Positions 21,361 through 32,420 of a DNA stretch of 64,000 nucleotides are shown piece by piece. This DNA comes from Epiperipatus broadwayi. Lineage: Eukaryota; Onychophora; Udeonychophora; Euonychophora; Peripatidae. The position numbers were made by a program, and so were the translations under genes. Location of the stretch: positions 4,217,764 through 4,281,763 of the forward strand of contig JAQFVV010012496.1 in assembly GCA_028023455.1 (NCBI GenBank), given 5' to 3'. The notes beneath the pieces were generated by a model, which did no database searches, was not told the DNA's origin, and saw only the letters and a program-made list of their open reading frames with translations. The number at the start of each line of letters is the position of its first letter. Position 1 is the first letter of the stretch.

Positions 21361-22335
21361 ATTATTTTGTTGAATATATAACAGGATGATATGATGTATT
21401 TAACTGACATTTTTTTAAAAAAAAAAATATTTAATTTTTAAAAAAGAAATTTTTTTAAAAAAAATTAAATGCAAAATGTATATGTAATTAATTATTTAAG
21501 ATATTTAGTTGAAATAAAATTAACTCTAGGAGCTCAATAAATTGGATATAAAAGTCTTTATTTCTCTCTCTCACATCCTCCCCTTTGCGGTTGTATCATT
21601 TTTATTATTATTAAAAAAAAGCCACCCTCAAATAGAAATAAAATTAGTATTTTGAATTTTTAAAAAAATTATTTTCTTTTTATATTAACACTCTGCAGTT
21701 TGTAGTTATAATAGTTGACGCTAGATGTCACTTTTTGTAAGCTTAGAGTGATATCGAACAGTTTTAATAAGAGTGATAGAAAATAATTATTAAATTGTGT
21801 GATATATTTAATGAGGTGGAACGATTGTGAGAAAAATAGTTGATAGGCGGTTTTTTTAAGGATGTATATCAGGATAGAAGGAATAAAAATCAATATTAAA
21901 GTCTTACGAAAGTAAAATATGCATAAATTAATACCAGCTAATAAATATTAAAAATGACTTAGAATAAGAAGTAATCTAATTACATTAATTAAGCCACATT
22001 GTTACAATAATAGTTAGGGATAGAGAGAGTATTTTCGGTTACGGCTGGATAAGATTTTCTGAAGATAAGAGCGTACATATAAATAGAATTGATAAAGAAA
22101 TTTGAAATATTGATTATGCTAGTAGATTAAAAATATGACGTAATAAAGGCGTGGAATGAAGCTTATAATATAGGAAGAGAATAATACTTCATTTGAGATT
22201 TATTACTTGGTATATATATATTGCTATTTTTGATTTACCTTAATGTTTGTAATTTCAATTTTTTTTTTTAAATTGCGATTTGTTTTAAAATTGTTTTTTA
22301 AAGTAAAAACTAATTTTATAATTTGCAATCTTTAA
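21361..22335. other. A/T-rich spacer, nothing recognised
   Basis: Poly(A)/poly(T) tracts at 21411-21470 and CTCTCTCTC near 21563. No coding or structured repeat seen. Confidence 0.4.
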
Positions 22336-22388
22336 GAGGGCCAACTGATGAGTGCTGGTTCAGCACAAAACGTACATCTTGGCGATAA
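22336..22388 (+). ncRNA. HH2b hammerhead, first tandem copy (G12 lost)
   Basis: GCCAA (22340-22344) pairs with TTGGC (22379-22383). CTGATGA is at 22345-22351. Stem II GTGCTG-GTT-CAGCAC is perfect. GAAA reads AAAA (22367-22370), removing the catalytic G12. Stem III has one mismatch. Confidence 0.65.
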
Positions 22389-22696
22389 TACATCTTATCC
22401 ACATGTCTTTCGTCATATGTTTGTGATTATATCCCCCCTCAAGGTGTTAAAGCGAATAAAAACCTGTCTTTACCTTGCACGATAGTGGTGAAGTGAAAAT
22501 TACACTACAGAATTATTATTCATTAAATGTATAATCTCTATTCTAATGAATGACTAATAAAAATTATTAATATACTTTCTTTAAGTGATATGTGTCAAAG
22601 TTGTGAGGGCAATAAATTTGACACTTATCAATTAAACTGCAGTAATTCCCTATCTATATATACATACCAATGATAAAGATATGTGTAAGAGATTGT

Positions 22697-22751
22697 GATC
22701 TTGACCAACTGATGAGTGCTGGTTTAGCACAAAATGTGCATCTTAGGGATC
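22697..22751 (+). ncRNA. HH2b hammerhead, second tandem copy (G12 lost)
   Basis: The outer stem I pairs GATC with GATC, with a TTG bulge; the inner stem I has two mismatches. CTGATGA is at 22709-22715, stem II GTGCTGGTTTAGCAC pairs, and AAAA replaces GAAA (22731-22734). Stem III ATG/CAT is intact with predicted cut after C22742. Confidence 0.65.
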
Positions 22752-22949
22752 ATACATTTTTTTCATGTCTTTAGTCATATGTTCATGATTATAGCCCTCC
22801 GTAAAGTGTTAAAAATGGATAGAAGTCAGTCCCTACCTTGCATGAGGGTGATGTAGTGAAAATTACACTACAGAAATATAATTCATTAAATGAATACTGT
22901 AGTCTAATGAATGACTAATAAAAATTATTAATATAATTAATTAATATTT

Positions 22950-23680
22950 CATCAACTTTTTTTCCAACCAATGGCCATTCCAAATTCACTTAGTTTTCTC
23001 CAATCTATAATTTCTCTTCTCTGCATCAATCCATCAAACCTCTTGATTTCAGCCATCTCACATGTGGTCTGTTTCTAGGTCCTTGTCCATCTAATATCAT
23101 TTATTTTAGTAATATGTCCATTTCAACTCAATTCTAACTTTTTAATTATTTCAATAATGTTAATGATACTTATTTGTTCACTCAGTCATGTATTCTGTGC
23201 TTGATCCATCCTTGTTATTTCCAGTATCAATCTTCCCAAGTTGTTATGGAGTCTCAGGTATTGTTTTTCCATTAAATGTATTAGTCTCAAATTTATACAC
23301 AAATACTGATAAAATATATTTATTACAAAAACCTTTATTTTCAGATACATATATTTCCTTTTAATATTAAACCACTAAACATCACATGATCACTATCTCA
23401 TGGAGTAGACTTAATATTAAAAGTTCCTTTTAATATTAAGTTATTTCTGTCAAAAGCATTCCACCCAACTTTAATTCTCTTATCATTGCATATATTATTT
23501 TTTCATTTGTATTAATAATCTGCTTAGAGTATTTACAGTTATTAACGTTTTTTAATTTTATTTATTATTTTGTGAACTATTAAACAGTATGTTAGTACTT
23601 TTAATAAATTTATCTTTAATGTCTTTCTTTCATCTGATAACGTTTGTTGACGCTCTGAAGCATTATTCATTTTTATTCCC
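22950..23680 (-). pseudogene. RTE-type LINE ORF2 C-terminal fragment
   Basis: This follows the same order as 39060-39760 on the minus strand (for example TTAGTTTTCTCCAATCTATAA, AAAGCATTCCACCCAACTTTAA, TCTGCTTAGAGTATTTACAG). It encodes the RT thumb and C-terminal tail in broken frames. A short HH4 foldback end (ACATCACATGATCACTATCT, about 23379) is inserted inside. Confidence 0.65.
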
Positions 23681-23839
23681 TTAACCTTTCATTATTCTGT
23701 TGCATAACCTTATCAATGTTAGACATTTTTGTTACATTTTGATAAATATTCTCCAGAATGTGTCAATGTCCTGAACATATATCATCATGAAGTTTCTTCT
23801 TAAAATTTGAAAATCCAATATTTACAATTAAGTTCCAGG

Positions 23840-24310
23840 TATAAGAATGCCTGCATTTCAAACCTTACACATTAAGCCTGCATTCTGCCCATTCCTAAAT
23901 GGATATTGTCCTATACATGAGGGGTCAGAGTGACTTGAGGTCAACATGGGCATGACAACAATATTGGTATCAGCATGGGATTTGGGCATTCTAGCATCAG
24001 ATTTTCAATGGTATGGATAACTGAAGAGTTGGAGGTTGGAGTAGACTGAAGTCTGTCCATTAAAGTATAAAGATTTGCTATCTTAATATAAACCGAGCAC
24101 TGATTATATATATATGTGTGTGTGTGGGAGATGGTAATCTGGACCAACTGATGAGTGCTGGTTCAGCACAAAATATGTATATTGGTGATTATTTATCATT
24201 TCTACATGTGTGGTCATGTGTATCAATAGTATGAGGTAGTGTGGATAGTTGAAGGTTGCTTGAAAGTCTGAGTTCAAATCCCCTATATTTAAAATCCAAT
24301 ATAGATAACA
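23840..24310 (+). mobile_element. HH2a hammerhead repeat, nearly full length
   Basis: The clearest HH2a unit with 48130-48580: CCTGCATTCTGCCCATTCCT, TGTCCTATACATGAGGGGTC, CAACATGGGCATG, AGTCTGTCCATTAAAGTATA, the ribozyme, TTCTACATGTGTGGTCATGT, and a tRNA-like tail with GAGTTCAAATCCCC (B box). About 460 bp. No protein. It looks like a SINE-like unit with both a Pol III-type tail and a ribozyme. Confidence 0.75.
24136..24190 (+). ncRNA. Hammerhead ribozyme (HH2a), all stems intact, G12 lost
   Basis: Stem I is perfect (AATC/GATT and ACCAA/TTGGT with a TGG bulge). CTGATGA is at 24148-24154. Stem II GTGCTG-GTT-CAGCAC is perfect. Stem III ATA/TAT has a TG loop. The only defect is AAAA for GAAA at 24170-24173. 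Predicted cut site after A24181. Confidence 0.75.
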
Positions 24311-24319
24311 ATTCATGAT

Positions 24320-25285
24320 TTGCCCTTAATTTTTTTTATTACATGGATATAGATCTCATACTATAGCCACTGTATTTTTGGTTAAGACCAAAATTCAAGG
24401 TAGATGAACTTATAACTTTAGTAAAAATCTTGTCTAAGATTAATGTCTATAATTTCTAATATCTTCGTTTCTACTTTTTTTTAAATACCAATTCTTATAC
24501 TTTTTTCAGTTGTCAAGTACATCTATATTGTGTATACATTTTGCATTTAGCATTGAATAGCTAGCTACATGTTAAAGAAGGACAAATATTTGAATAGTAT
24601 AGACTCGGTAAAAAGAGGGTTAATTGAATTCCTGTAGTATTAGTAGTATATATACACTTATTTATTTAATACTTTGTCTCAATATTAAAAAAGAAAAATA
24701 ATAAATTAATAACTATAACTTATAATTGTAATAAAAGGAAAGAAAGTAGACTAAAATAATGTCCATAATAAATAAAAAAAATCGAGTTGTCAGAATTAAA
24801 AAAATATCAAATTATTAAAACTAATAATTGATCATTTTGAAACAAATTGAAATTTATAAAGAAGCAATATATTTTTATGTATTTTCTTTTTCTTGTTTCT
24901 TTATTTAAATAATTGTTGATCAATGAATATATAGCTAGAGTAATTGAAATTGATAAGTTTTGTCGGATATTATGGGCATCCTGAACAACATACTTATTAA
25001 TAAATATTTTTGATAAGCTGGCATGGTTAATTATAAAAAGCTGAGATAAAGGATTAAGTCAGAGCATATTTCTTTAGTGGAAAGAATCTATCATAAATCA
25101 TCTGCTATACTCTAAAAAGGAAGTTATTATTGAACAATGTATGTTTCACCACAGCCGTCCATATTGAAATTCATACAGCAAGATAACATTTGCTTAAGAT
25201 TATTTTACTAGCATTAAAAAATTGTGAACTGACTAAATATGGTTGTGGTTCATACCAGGTATCATTAATGTTCTCCAGAAGGTAT
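24320..25285. other. A/T-rich spacer, possible LINE scrap near 24440
   Basis: TCTATAATTTCTAATATCTTC (about 24448) matches the LINE sequence near 40286 (TCTGTAATTTCTAATATCTTC), suggesting a short minus-strand RTE fragment. The rest is featureless. Confidence 0.35.
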
Positions 25286-25600
25286 CATCTCTGAACTAGC
25301 ATGCAGCCCTATTTGTGGGAGAATAAATATAAACAAAATGAGTATACAGAAAGTGGGTTCTTGTTTTTTATGCTGGGTTTGAAAAAAGATAAGAGGGATC
25401 TAGATGTAAAGGCCATAGAGTGTAAAAAGATGATTTGTGAAAGTGGGATGGAGCTGAATAGAGAAGAATATGTGAAAAACTTAGGGTGGGGAATAGAAAG
25501 GTAAGGTACAGTGGCTAACAGGTTTCTCTGCACATAATGGCTGAGATATTCCTGACTTTGATAAAGAAGAAGCCATAGTGCATCATATCACATAATATCT
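25285..25600 (+). pseudogene. Non-LTR retrotransposon C-terminal fragment
   Basis: The 67-codon frame at 25301 reads Leu-Trp-Glu-Asn-Lys-Tyr-Lys..Asp-Tyr/Glu-Tyr-Thr-Glu-Ser..Phe-Met-Leu-Gly-Leu, the same protein tail as at 51295-51561. It is followed by the shared 3' UTR (CTAACAGGTTTCTCTG, AGAAGAAGCCATA) and ends in a CATCATATCACAT tail. The zinc-knuckle part is missing here. Confidence 0.6.
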
Positions 25601-25724
25601 GTAGATGAGAAAGTTCGAAGGTTCAGCCTGAAAGGAAAATGATGCTCATATGAAGAATTATGTTCTTCAATTGAATCACCATCGTTGACTTCTCCAAAAT
25701 TATATCTATTGATAAATTATGAAA

Positions 25725-26000
25725 GAAAAAACTTACTGGTATTGATTATTCAAAGTAAGGAAAGCCAATGATTTCTTAATCGACATTTTACTTGTTTATC
25801 AGCCAAAAATAAGAAAAATCAGAGGTTATTAAATAGACTACATTATTGATTTTCCAACTAGAGATAGAAAAACCAGTGATAACTTACTAGACTGGATTAT
25901 TTGTTTGCCAACCAAAAAAGAAAACCAAAGATTACTAAATCATTTTTTTTATTTTTTTATTCAATTATCCGCTGAAATAAGGAAACTAAGAATAAACAAA
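25725..26000. repeat. Imperfect tandem repeat, ~70-75 bp, 3-4 copies
   Basis: Blocks of the form (TTGTTTATCAGCCAAAAATA / TTGATTTTCCAACTAGAGAT / TTATTTGTTTGCCAACC) followed by AGAAAAAxCAGxGATTACTAAAT recur. Very diverged. Confidence 0.5.
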
Positions 26001-26207
26001 CTTAAATCATTTATCAACAACATGGATGAAGACCATTTTGTATATATTCCATGTGTGACAAAATTTTGTTAATATTCTATATGCTCATGAATTAATATGT
26101 TATTTACTTGGGTTTTTTTTTACTACATTTAATACTAATCTACCTTTCTCTAAAATGGACTATAAGTTTATCTATTCGGGATAATATTATCTATTTATTA
26201 CGCAGAT

Positions 26208-26430
26208 TTAAAACAGGCAAAACTCTCTATACATATTGTCACTCAGTGCAAGCCAGAGTAAACAATGGATGCTAGAAGGCCTCTAGTTCATCTAATATCC
26301 ACAGACTAGTTTCTGGCATGTGGCCTTGCACTGAGTGGCCATACATATAGAGAGTTGTGTCTGTTTTAATAACAGTTATAAGCAAGCATAAGAAATTGTT
26401 ATCATGTGATGTTTATTACCAATTTTCATT
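26208..26430. mobile_element. HH4 foldback element
   Basis: The arms AAAACAGGCAAAACTCTCTA and AGAGAGTTGTGTCTGTTTT flank a shortened interior that retains, on the minus strand, GCCACATGCCAGAAACTAGTC, the 3' half of the HH4 ribozyme, with the CTGATGA half deleted. The right end carries GTTATCATGTGATGTTTA. Confidence 0.75.
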
Positions 26431-26439
26431 GATTACAAA

Positions 26440-27100
26440 ATTATTTCATGCGTAGCATTAAAACATCGATCAGGCGTGGACGATTAAGAAATATTTTTAA
26501 TATTTGGCAATAAGTAAAGGTTATAATGGAAGTCATTATTAATCATTATCTTGTATAAATGATCTTAAATACCCCATCGATGGTTGTTGAATTTTTAATT
26601 TTAGCCTATGAGTAATTCTCATCCAATGGCATTTAAGCACATGGAGATATTGAGTAAATTTCACTATTAATTTTTTCATATTCAGCATCTCCAATTACTT
26701 AAATGTCAATTATGTGTGTAGGAAAACTCATTCACACATTTCATCAATTTAACCAGGTGATTAAACTAAGTGGTTAAGTAGTGCAATATTATGACTGAGG
26801 ATTGATATCCCAAACCACTTCTCATTTTTGATAAGATGACTACTTAAGGGTTGAAGATTTGAACCTGGGTTTCTGGTAGTGCCATGATAAGTCTTGACTA
26901 ATGATACTAGCTTAAACAAATAAAAATGTCTAGTGAGTTCAGATCTCTTAGATCCTAATCTTATGTATTATTAGGTTACTTTGTATATGGTAAAGGTTTA
27001 TCTGTATCCATGAACTATGATGAGCAGGAAATATTACTATTGCATGGCTAACACCATCAGAAATAGGATTATAAACTAGTAATGCATTTTAATATGCTCA
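26440..27100. other. Spacer with weak tRNA-like segments
   Basis: At 26770-26815 (AAACTAAGTGGTTAAGTAG..GGATTGATATCCC) and, inverted, at 26845-26870 (GATTTGAACCTGGG, the complement of a B box) there are tRNA-like boxes. They may be an old inverted SINE pair. Confidence 0.35.
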
Positions 27101-27715
27101 TTGCCAACCTTTGATTGGTGTTCAAAGGCAAAATCTTATTACAATGTATAACTTTACCAGTAGTTTTTCTACTTCTTCATCTGCTTCTTTTACAGTATGG
27201 ATAATAATTTGATTCATTTTTTTGAGGTTTTCTATTCTTAACAAATTTAATTCCTTTTCTTATCCCTTTACTTAAAATATTTGTCACTCCACAAAATACT
27301 GTACCTGTATGACATACTTTATTTTCATATTTTTTATTACTATATAGTTTTTTTGTTAAATTCTTCTATACACTTCATGTGTCATGATTTCTTTCAGTTA
27401 GTGGTAATTTTCCTTCCAATTCTAAGATGCTGTATTCAGCTATTGAGATTGTTGTTCTCTTCTATAGTTTTTCTTTCCAATTCTTAGTTATAACTCTTCA
27501 TGTGCCCATTATGTCTTTTGTTGTACCAATTTACAGAATTTCCAACAAATCAATTTCTCTTAGTTTCATATTAATGGTTCTCCTATCTTGTTATTGAATT
27601 TATTCAAGTCTGAATTGTTCCAAATTCTAATTTAAATTTATAGAAGAATATTTCTGAAGGTTAGAAATATAAATACAATTTTTTAAAAATTTGTTTCTCT
27701 AGCTTTGCATTAACA
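27100..27715 (-). pseudogene. RTE-type LINE, central ORF2 segment
   Basis: Parallels 40420-41080 on the same strand: CTTCTTCATCTGCTTCTTTTA, CATTATGTCTTTTG, TCTCTTCTATAGTTTTTCTTTCC and TGTTTCTCTAGCTTTGCATTAA. The encoded region lies between endonuclease and RT. All frames are broken. Confidence 0.6.
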
Positions 27716-27811
27716 TGTATTTTATATATTCATATATATATATTGCTTACAATAACTTCCCTCATATACACTTTAATGCAAAAAATTTTTAAAATTTTAT
27801 TCCTTTATTTT

Positions 27812-27849
27812 GCTGACAGTTTCGACTATCCTGCAGTCTTCATCAGAGC
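27812..27849 (-). ncRNA. HH3 minimal hammerhead, core intact
   Basis: On the minus strand: GCT (stem I), CTGATGA (27846-27840), stem II GACT..AGTC, GAAA (27823-27820), a 2-bp stem III AC-T-GT, predicted cut between 27815 and 27814, then AGC pairing with GCT. Such very short stem III hammerheads are the form known from Penelope-like element repeats, where dimer action has been proposed. Confidence 0.65.
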
Positions 27850-28475
27850 TACAATATTGAATGATATAAACATATAACCATTACTTTATATACATGTAAA
27901 AATATACATACATACATATGTATATCAAAAATATACATACATATCCTCAAAACATACATAGACACATATACATATAAAAAACGAACAAAAATGAATAGGG
28001 GAATTATTAAAGAGAATAAAATAAAAATTATTAATAAAGAATAAGATTAGAAATGATAAAATGGTCAAAGTTAAATTTATAGATATTAAAATAAAAAATA
28101 AAAGATGATAAAATATATTAAATAATAATATAAATTGATAGATAGGAAGAAAAGATGAAGGATAAAAAATAAAGTAAAATTGATAAAGAAGTAATGAAGG
28201 GTAGTTTTTTTTTTTTTAAATAAAATAAAATAGGTTTTTTAAAAAATAATAAAATAAAAATTGTGTATTTGATGTTTTTTTGTATATATTTTATTTTTAT
28301 ATATGTAATTTTATTGTGGATTGCATATGTGTATGTATATATATGAATTTTTATATGTATATGTGTATGTATGTGTTGAGGATATGTATGTATATTTTTG
28401 ATATACATATGTATGAATGTATATTTTTATATCTATATGAAGTAATGGTTATATGTTTATATCATTCAATATTGT

Positions 28476-28514
28476 AGCTCTGATGAAGACTGCAGGATAG
28501 TCAAAACTGTCAGG
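28476..28514 (+). ncRNA. HH3 minimal hammerhead, G12 lost
   Basis: Mirror copy of the motif in the left arm. CTGATGA 28480-28486, stem II GACT..AGTC, but AAAA replaces GAAA (28503-28506). The two arms therefore differ in predicted activity. Confidence 0.6.
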
Positions 28515-28619
28515 AAAATAAAGGAATAATATTAAAAAAAATTTGCATTAAAGTGTATATGAGAGAAGTTATTGTAACAATATATATAAATATATGAAGA
28601 AATGCAAAGAAGATAAAGA

Positions 28620-29250
28620 ATAAGAATATATTTTATGTATTACTAATTGAAGATAACTAGCTGTGTTAAATGTGTTAAATACATTATTTTCTGTAAATCA
28701 AAATATAATCTAACTCTCCTGTATCTTTATTTAAATGTTTCAATATTCATTTCTACTTTACACATCTTTGTCAAAAAGAATTCACAGTTTATATGTTCTT
28801 TTTCTGAAAATTTTATAATTCTATGTCCTTTTTCATTTTTGATTCCACATTCAAATATATCCATAGGACTTTCATCTTTTCAATCAGTTTCAATTCAAAA
28901 ATTATAATCTCTGTTGATGTTTTTAAAATGTTGTTTGGTCTGCTCAAAAGTGTAAAAATCCTCTATCCCTTCATAAAAATGAGAATTTATTGGGGCCTAA
29001 ATCTAAATTATTTGCATTTGGAATCTTATATTAAAATGAATAACTAAATTTGCCACATTGTCAGGAACACCATTCATTTTTACAAATTGTTCTTCCACTT
29101 TATAATCAATCCCACAATACTAGTGCCTCCATTAAAATTTAAGCTTTTATAGTAGAATATATCATTTCTTTTCAAATCAATTTCTCTTTGCCTTTGCTTT
29201 TAAGTTCATAAACATTCCATTTAATATTAGATTTTTTTCCAATTCATCAA
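28620..29250 (-). pseudogene. RTE-type LINE, endonuclease segment
   Basis: Continuation of the LINE interrupted at 27715. It parallels 41100-41580: TTTTCTGTAAATCAAAATATA, AAAATGTTGTTTGGTCTGCTC, GAATTTATTGGGGCCTAAATC. The minus strand would encode the apurinic-type endonuclease with the Val/Ile-x-Ala-Pro-Thr and Gly-Asp-Phe-Asn blocks, now broken. Confidence 0.6.
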
Positions 29251-30175
29251 AACGTCTATTCTTTCAGAATGAACTACAGTCATAGGTAGCTAAATAAAAC
29301 ATCTATCTTGAATAGCAGCCTAGTTCAATATAACTGCAATTTTTAGACTCTCTATCTTCAGTGACAATTGTTGTCTTGTGCAGTCTTCAGAATATGAGGT
29401 CCATATTTTTTATAATCTGCCATCATTATATAAAGATCTCGCAAATAAGCTCTTAACAAGCTTTTCAGAATATCCCTATCACCAGACCGGTTTCATGCTT
29501 TTGGCATTCCTCAGTCAGGTGCCAGGATATTTAAGCATTAGATTGAAAATACCAGGACAAGCCCAGCACTTTATCTAATGGATAACTATTAAGTAGAAAA
29601 TCTGAAATTTGCGGACATCTTTGTATTATTAATCTCACACTCCTTGCTTAAGTTGCAATCTTTAGGGTCTATATAAGTATATCAGACCATAGGCACAGGT
29701 AGAGGTCTTATCACTTTTATTGCTTAAGGAGATTGTCTTGACTATGGGTTGTGATTATTGATAGCTTAAGGATTGTTTGTTATAATACTATTGTAAAAAT
29801 AAATATTAAGAAAAATTATGAGAAATCATTTGTACAAGCAAGATAAAGTGCTTCTTCACATTGGGAAATTTCATATAGATCATATTTTACAATTAGAAAA
29901 TTAATTGGGGAAGATTAAAACTATGATAAAAAGATGATTTTTAACATTTGGAGAAGACTATGAATGTGTCTCTTTAAAATTGTAATGGAATGCACAGAAA
30001 GTGGTAGGAAATGATTCTTTGTAGATTGATGTAATTAAGAAATAAATGAAAAAATAGATGACAAAGCAAAGTGGTCCAGTAGCTCCCAGAGAAAATTATG
30101 ATAGGAAAAAACTATTGCAGTAATTATATGTCACCAACTTTCTTTAAAATCTCTGTGAAAAAATAAGCATATATA
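29251..30175. other. Spacer, nothing recognised
   Basis: Less A/T-extreme around 29370-29580, where a 66-codon plus-strand frame exists, but I recognise no domain in it and it has no supporting features. Confidence 0.4.
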
Positions 30176-30410
30176 TTGTTTATAATAACATCTCTCATAT
30201 ACACTTTAATGCAAACCAATTTTTTTAATAAAACTTCTTTATTTTCCTGACAGTTTCGGCTGTCCAGCAGTCTTCATCAGAGTGTTTTCAAATTTCCTCT
30301 GCCTTTTAAAACTCACTGTCAGGAAAATAAAGAAGCTTTATTAAAAATTGTTTTGCATTAAAGTGTGTATAAGAGAAGTTATTATAAGCAATATAGATGA
30401 ATATATAAAA
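30175..30410. mobile_element. HH3 palindromic element, one ribozyme deleted
   Basis: The arms share CATATACACTTTAATGCAAA and CTTTATTTTCCTGACAGT with their complements at right. The left arm keeps the ribozyme. The right arm jumps from TTTTAAAACT straight to CACTGTCAGGAAAATAAAG, losing it. Confidence 0.75.
30246..30283 (-). ncRNA. HH3 minimal hammerhead, core intact
   Basis: Minus strand: CTGATGA (30280-30274), a stem II region with GCTGGACAGCC, GAAA (30257-30254), ACTGTC with predicted cut between 30249 and 30248. Confidence 0.6.
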
Positions 30411-30599
30411 AAATGCAAAGAAAGTAAATGAGAAGAAGAAGAGTATATACTTCTAATAAAAAATAAGCATATGATTATGCTGTAATAGAATATACATTGT
30501 TTATTATCTGCAGTTAGCCAGATGAATGTAGCATATAAACATGTGGAATAACATATCAAATGAGTATTTAATATAAATCTTGAAAAATGAGAATATTTG

Positions 30600-31080
30600 G
30601 TTTCATAAAAAAATGATGTATTGATATATAACAGACATGATAAAATACAGCAGACAATGGAAATGTTCCAGTTTGAAGGAGTAGTAATGTATTGATAAAA
30701 AATGGAAAGGCATCATACCTTGATATGAGATGAATAATAATGGAATTTAAACAAAGACTGTTGGTAACAGAAATGGATTGTTGAAAATTTATGAGATTAG
30801 AAAAAAAAGGGCAAATAAAAAATCAGAAAAACAGTTGGAATGAAACAAATGCTATAACAGTCATTGAAGAAAGGGGATTAAAATGATATAGACATGTTAA
30901 ATGAATAAAAACAGAATCCCCATGGATTATAACTGATTGGGAAGTGGAAATCATAAAAAGAAAAACTAAGGAAATGCTGAGCAAAGTTCTGATAAATAAC
31001 ATGGGAAAGAATAGTCTATCAGAGGTGGAGAGAGCTATATAAAAGAAAAGATTTTTCATTAACGTCCTCTTTAACAATGA
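30600..31080 (+). pseudogene. Possible LINE ORF2 C-terminal fragment, second RTE-like type
   Basis: The plus strand reads, with breaks, Arg-His-Val-Lys..Ile-Lys-Thr-Glu-Ser-Pro-Trp-Ile-Ile-Thr-Asp-Trp-Glu-Val-Glu, then Met-Gly-Lys-Asn-Ser-Leu-Ser-Glu-Val-Glu-Arg-Ala. This resembles the Gly-His-Val..Pro..W..PxGxRxRGRP..W..D tail of RTE-like LINEs but is unlike the family at 34140-34760. Identification is tentative. Confidence 0.4.
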
Positions 31081-31084
31081 GAAA

Positions 31085-32420
31085 TTCTGAAAACAATGAG
31101 ATAATCATTGACTGATAAGATCTAAATATTTAATGGGGGGAGGGGAGTAAACTGAAATTTAGATGTATCCCATTGCCAAACATGATGCATTTTAGACCTT
31201 TTTTTGTATTAAAAGTAACATATGGACCTTAAAATTGATATCATATCCTATTAAAACAACACTATTATGTGATAATGATATGTGATTATTTTTAAAATAA
31301 TGATATACGAATTCTGATATCTCCTATTGCTAAGGTATCTATCCTACAGATTATTTTAAATATGAGCAAAGATATTCAGATTACTGAGTTTAAACTCACC
31401 CCTTATAATTTTAAAAATAGAAAAGCTGCAGATCGTAATACGATATATGGTTAAGTTTTAAAGTAAGATAATGTTAACTTCAGAAATATTAGGATTTTTT
31501 TTTCTAATATGGATTGAGAGAATTTAACTTTCTGATCTTAAGAGTTCTTCTATTGTTTCATATTATAGAAAAAAGATTCAATCATATTCATATGATTAAC
31601 ATAGAATATCATTGTGCTGGTGTGATGTAGAGAAGAAAGGCTAGAGATTGGAGAAGATGGAATATCAATGTAGTTGTGCTTAATTTCCAATTTCTACTCA
31701 AACATTACCCGATTTCATATTTATTATATAATTACTTTTCTTATTATTCTCCATTGCAGAAAAAGCATTTTAAAGATTTCATAACTTAATTAATTTTTTT
31801 CAATTCATAGATAAGGTTTTAATTTTTAACATTTTATAACATAAACAGGCAGTAAATTGGACAACTTCATGGTTGTTAAAAAATAGAATAAAGTTAGTGA
31901 TTGATTAATGGAATACCTTCACATTCTCATCCCAAAATGCTTTAGATTAGCCTATAGAAATGAATTTAGGTACAAAGATAAGATAACTGCTCTTATCTTT
32001 TTAAAAAGTATCTTGTGCTTTGGTTTTAGAGTATCTTTCATATTCTTCAAAACAATGTTGAGATTTTTAAACACTGTAGCACATGCATATAGGGTGTAAT
32101 TACTTCTCATTAAAGATCAAGCTTTTACTAGAGATTAAGTATAGTTTTACAAAATCAAAGAGCTTTACGAGAATATTTGTGTTACCTGGCAATGCAAAGA
32201 AGAGTGTTATGAGCAAAGGTGTGATTTATAGTTTCCATTTATTGGTTTTGTTATGTTTGTAAATGGTTGTCTACCCTACTTTATCTGTGACATATTTGTA
32301 CAAGAAAGAGTGTTATCACTGGTTATGAAACCTTTAGTATTTGAATTAAAAACTAGTCATAAATGGGAATTGTGTACTAATCTCAGGGTTATATTTGGGA
32401 TATTGGTTTTTAGAAGTATA
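31085..32420. other. Spacer with a LINE scrap at about 31615-31665
   Basis: GATGTAGAGAAGAAAGGCTAG..GGAGAAGATGGA matches the RTE C-terminal segment at 32615-32655. The remainder is A/T-rich with no recognisable gene. Confidence 0.4.

Larger units (their letters stand above)
22336..22935 (+). repeat. HH2b tandem array, 364-bp spacing, about 1.65 units
   Basis: GTGAAAATTACACTACAGAA occurs at 22493 and 22856 (363 bp apart) and the ribozyme cores lie at 22345 and 22709 (364 bp apart). The array starts abruptly just upstream of the first ribozyme and ends after the second unit start. Tandem units each carrying a hammerhead match the genomic form of retrozymes, whose transcripts yield unit-length circles. 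Both ribozymes here have lost G12, so this copy is probably dead. Confidence 0.8.
27715..28620. mobile_element. HH3 palindromic element inserted in an RTE LINE
   Basis: Arms of about 140 bp (left from GCTTACAATAACTTCCCTCA, right ending GAGAGAAGTTATTGTAACAA) flank a core rich in ACATAC/GTATGT that is itself self-complementary, so most of the 0.9 kb can fold back. Each arm carries an HH3 ribozyme in opposite orientation. LINE sequence resumes directly on the other side (28620 onward), showing that the element split the LINE. Confidence 0.75.

Noticed and set aside
28118-28477. 96- and 65-codon frames rich in Ile, Tyr and His
   Set aside because: They run through ACATAC/GTATGT low-complexity sequence in an HH3 palindrome.
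29378-29578. 66-codon plus-strand frame in less A/T-rich DNA
   Set aside because: No homologous motif, start context or exon signals that I can support.
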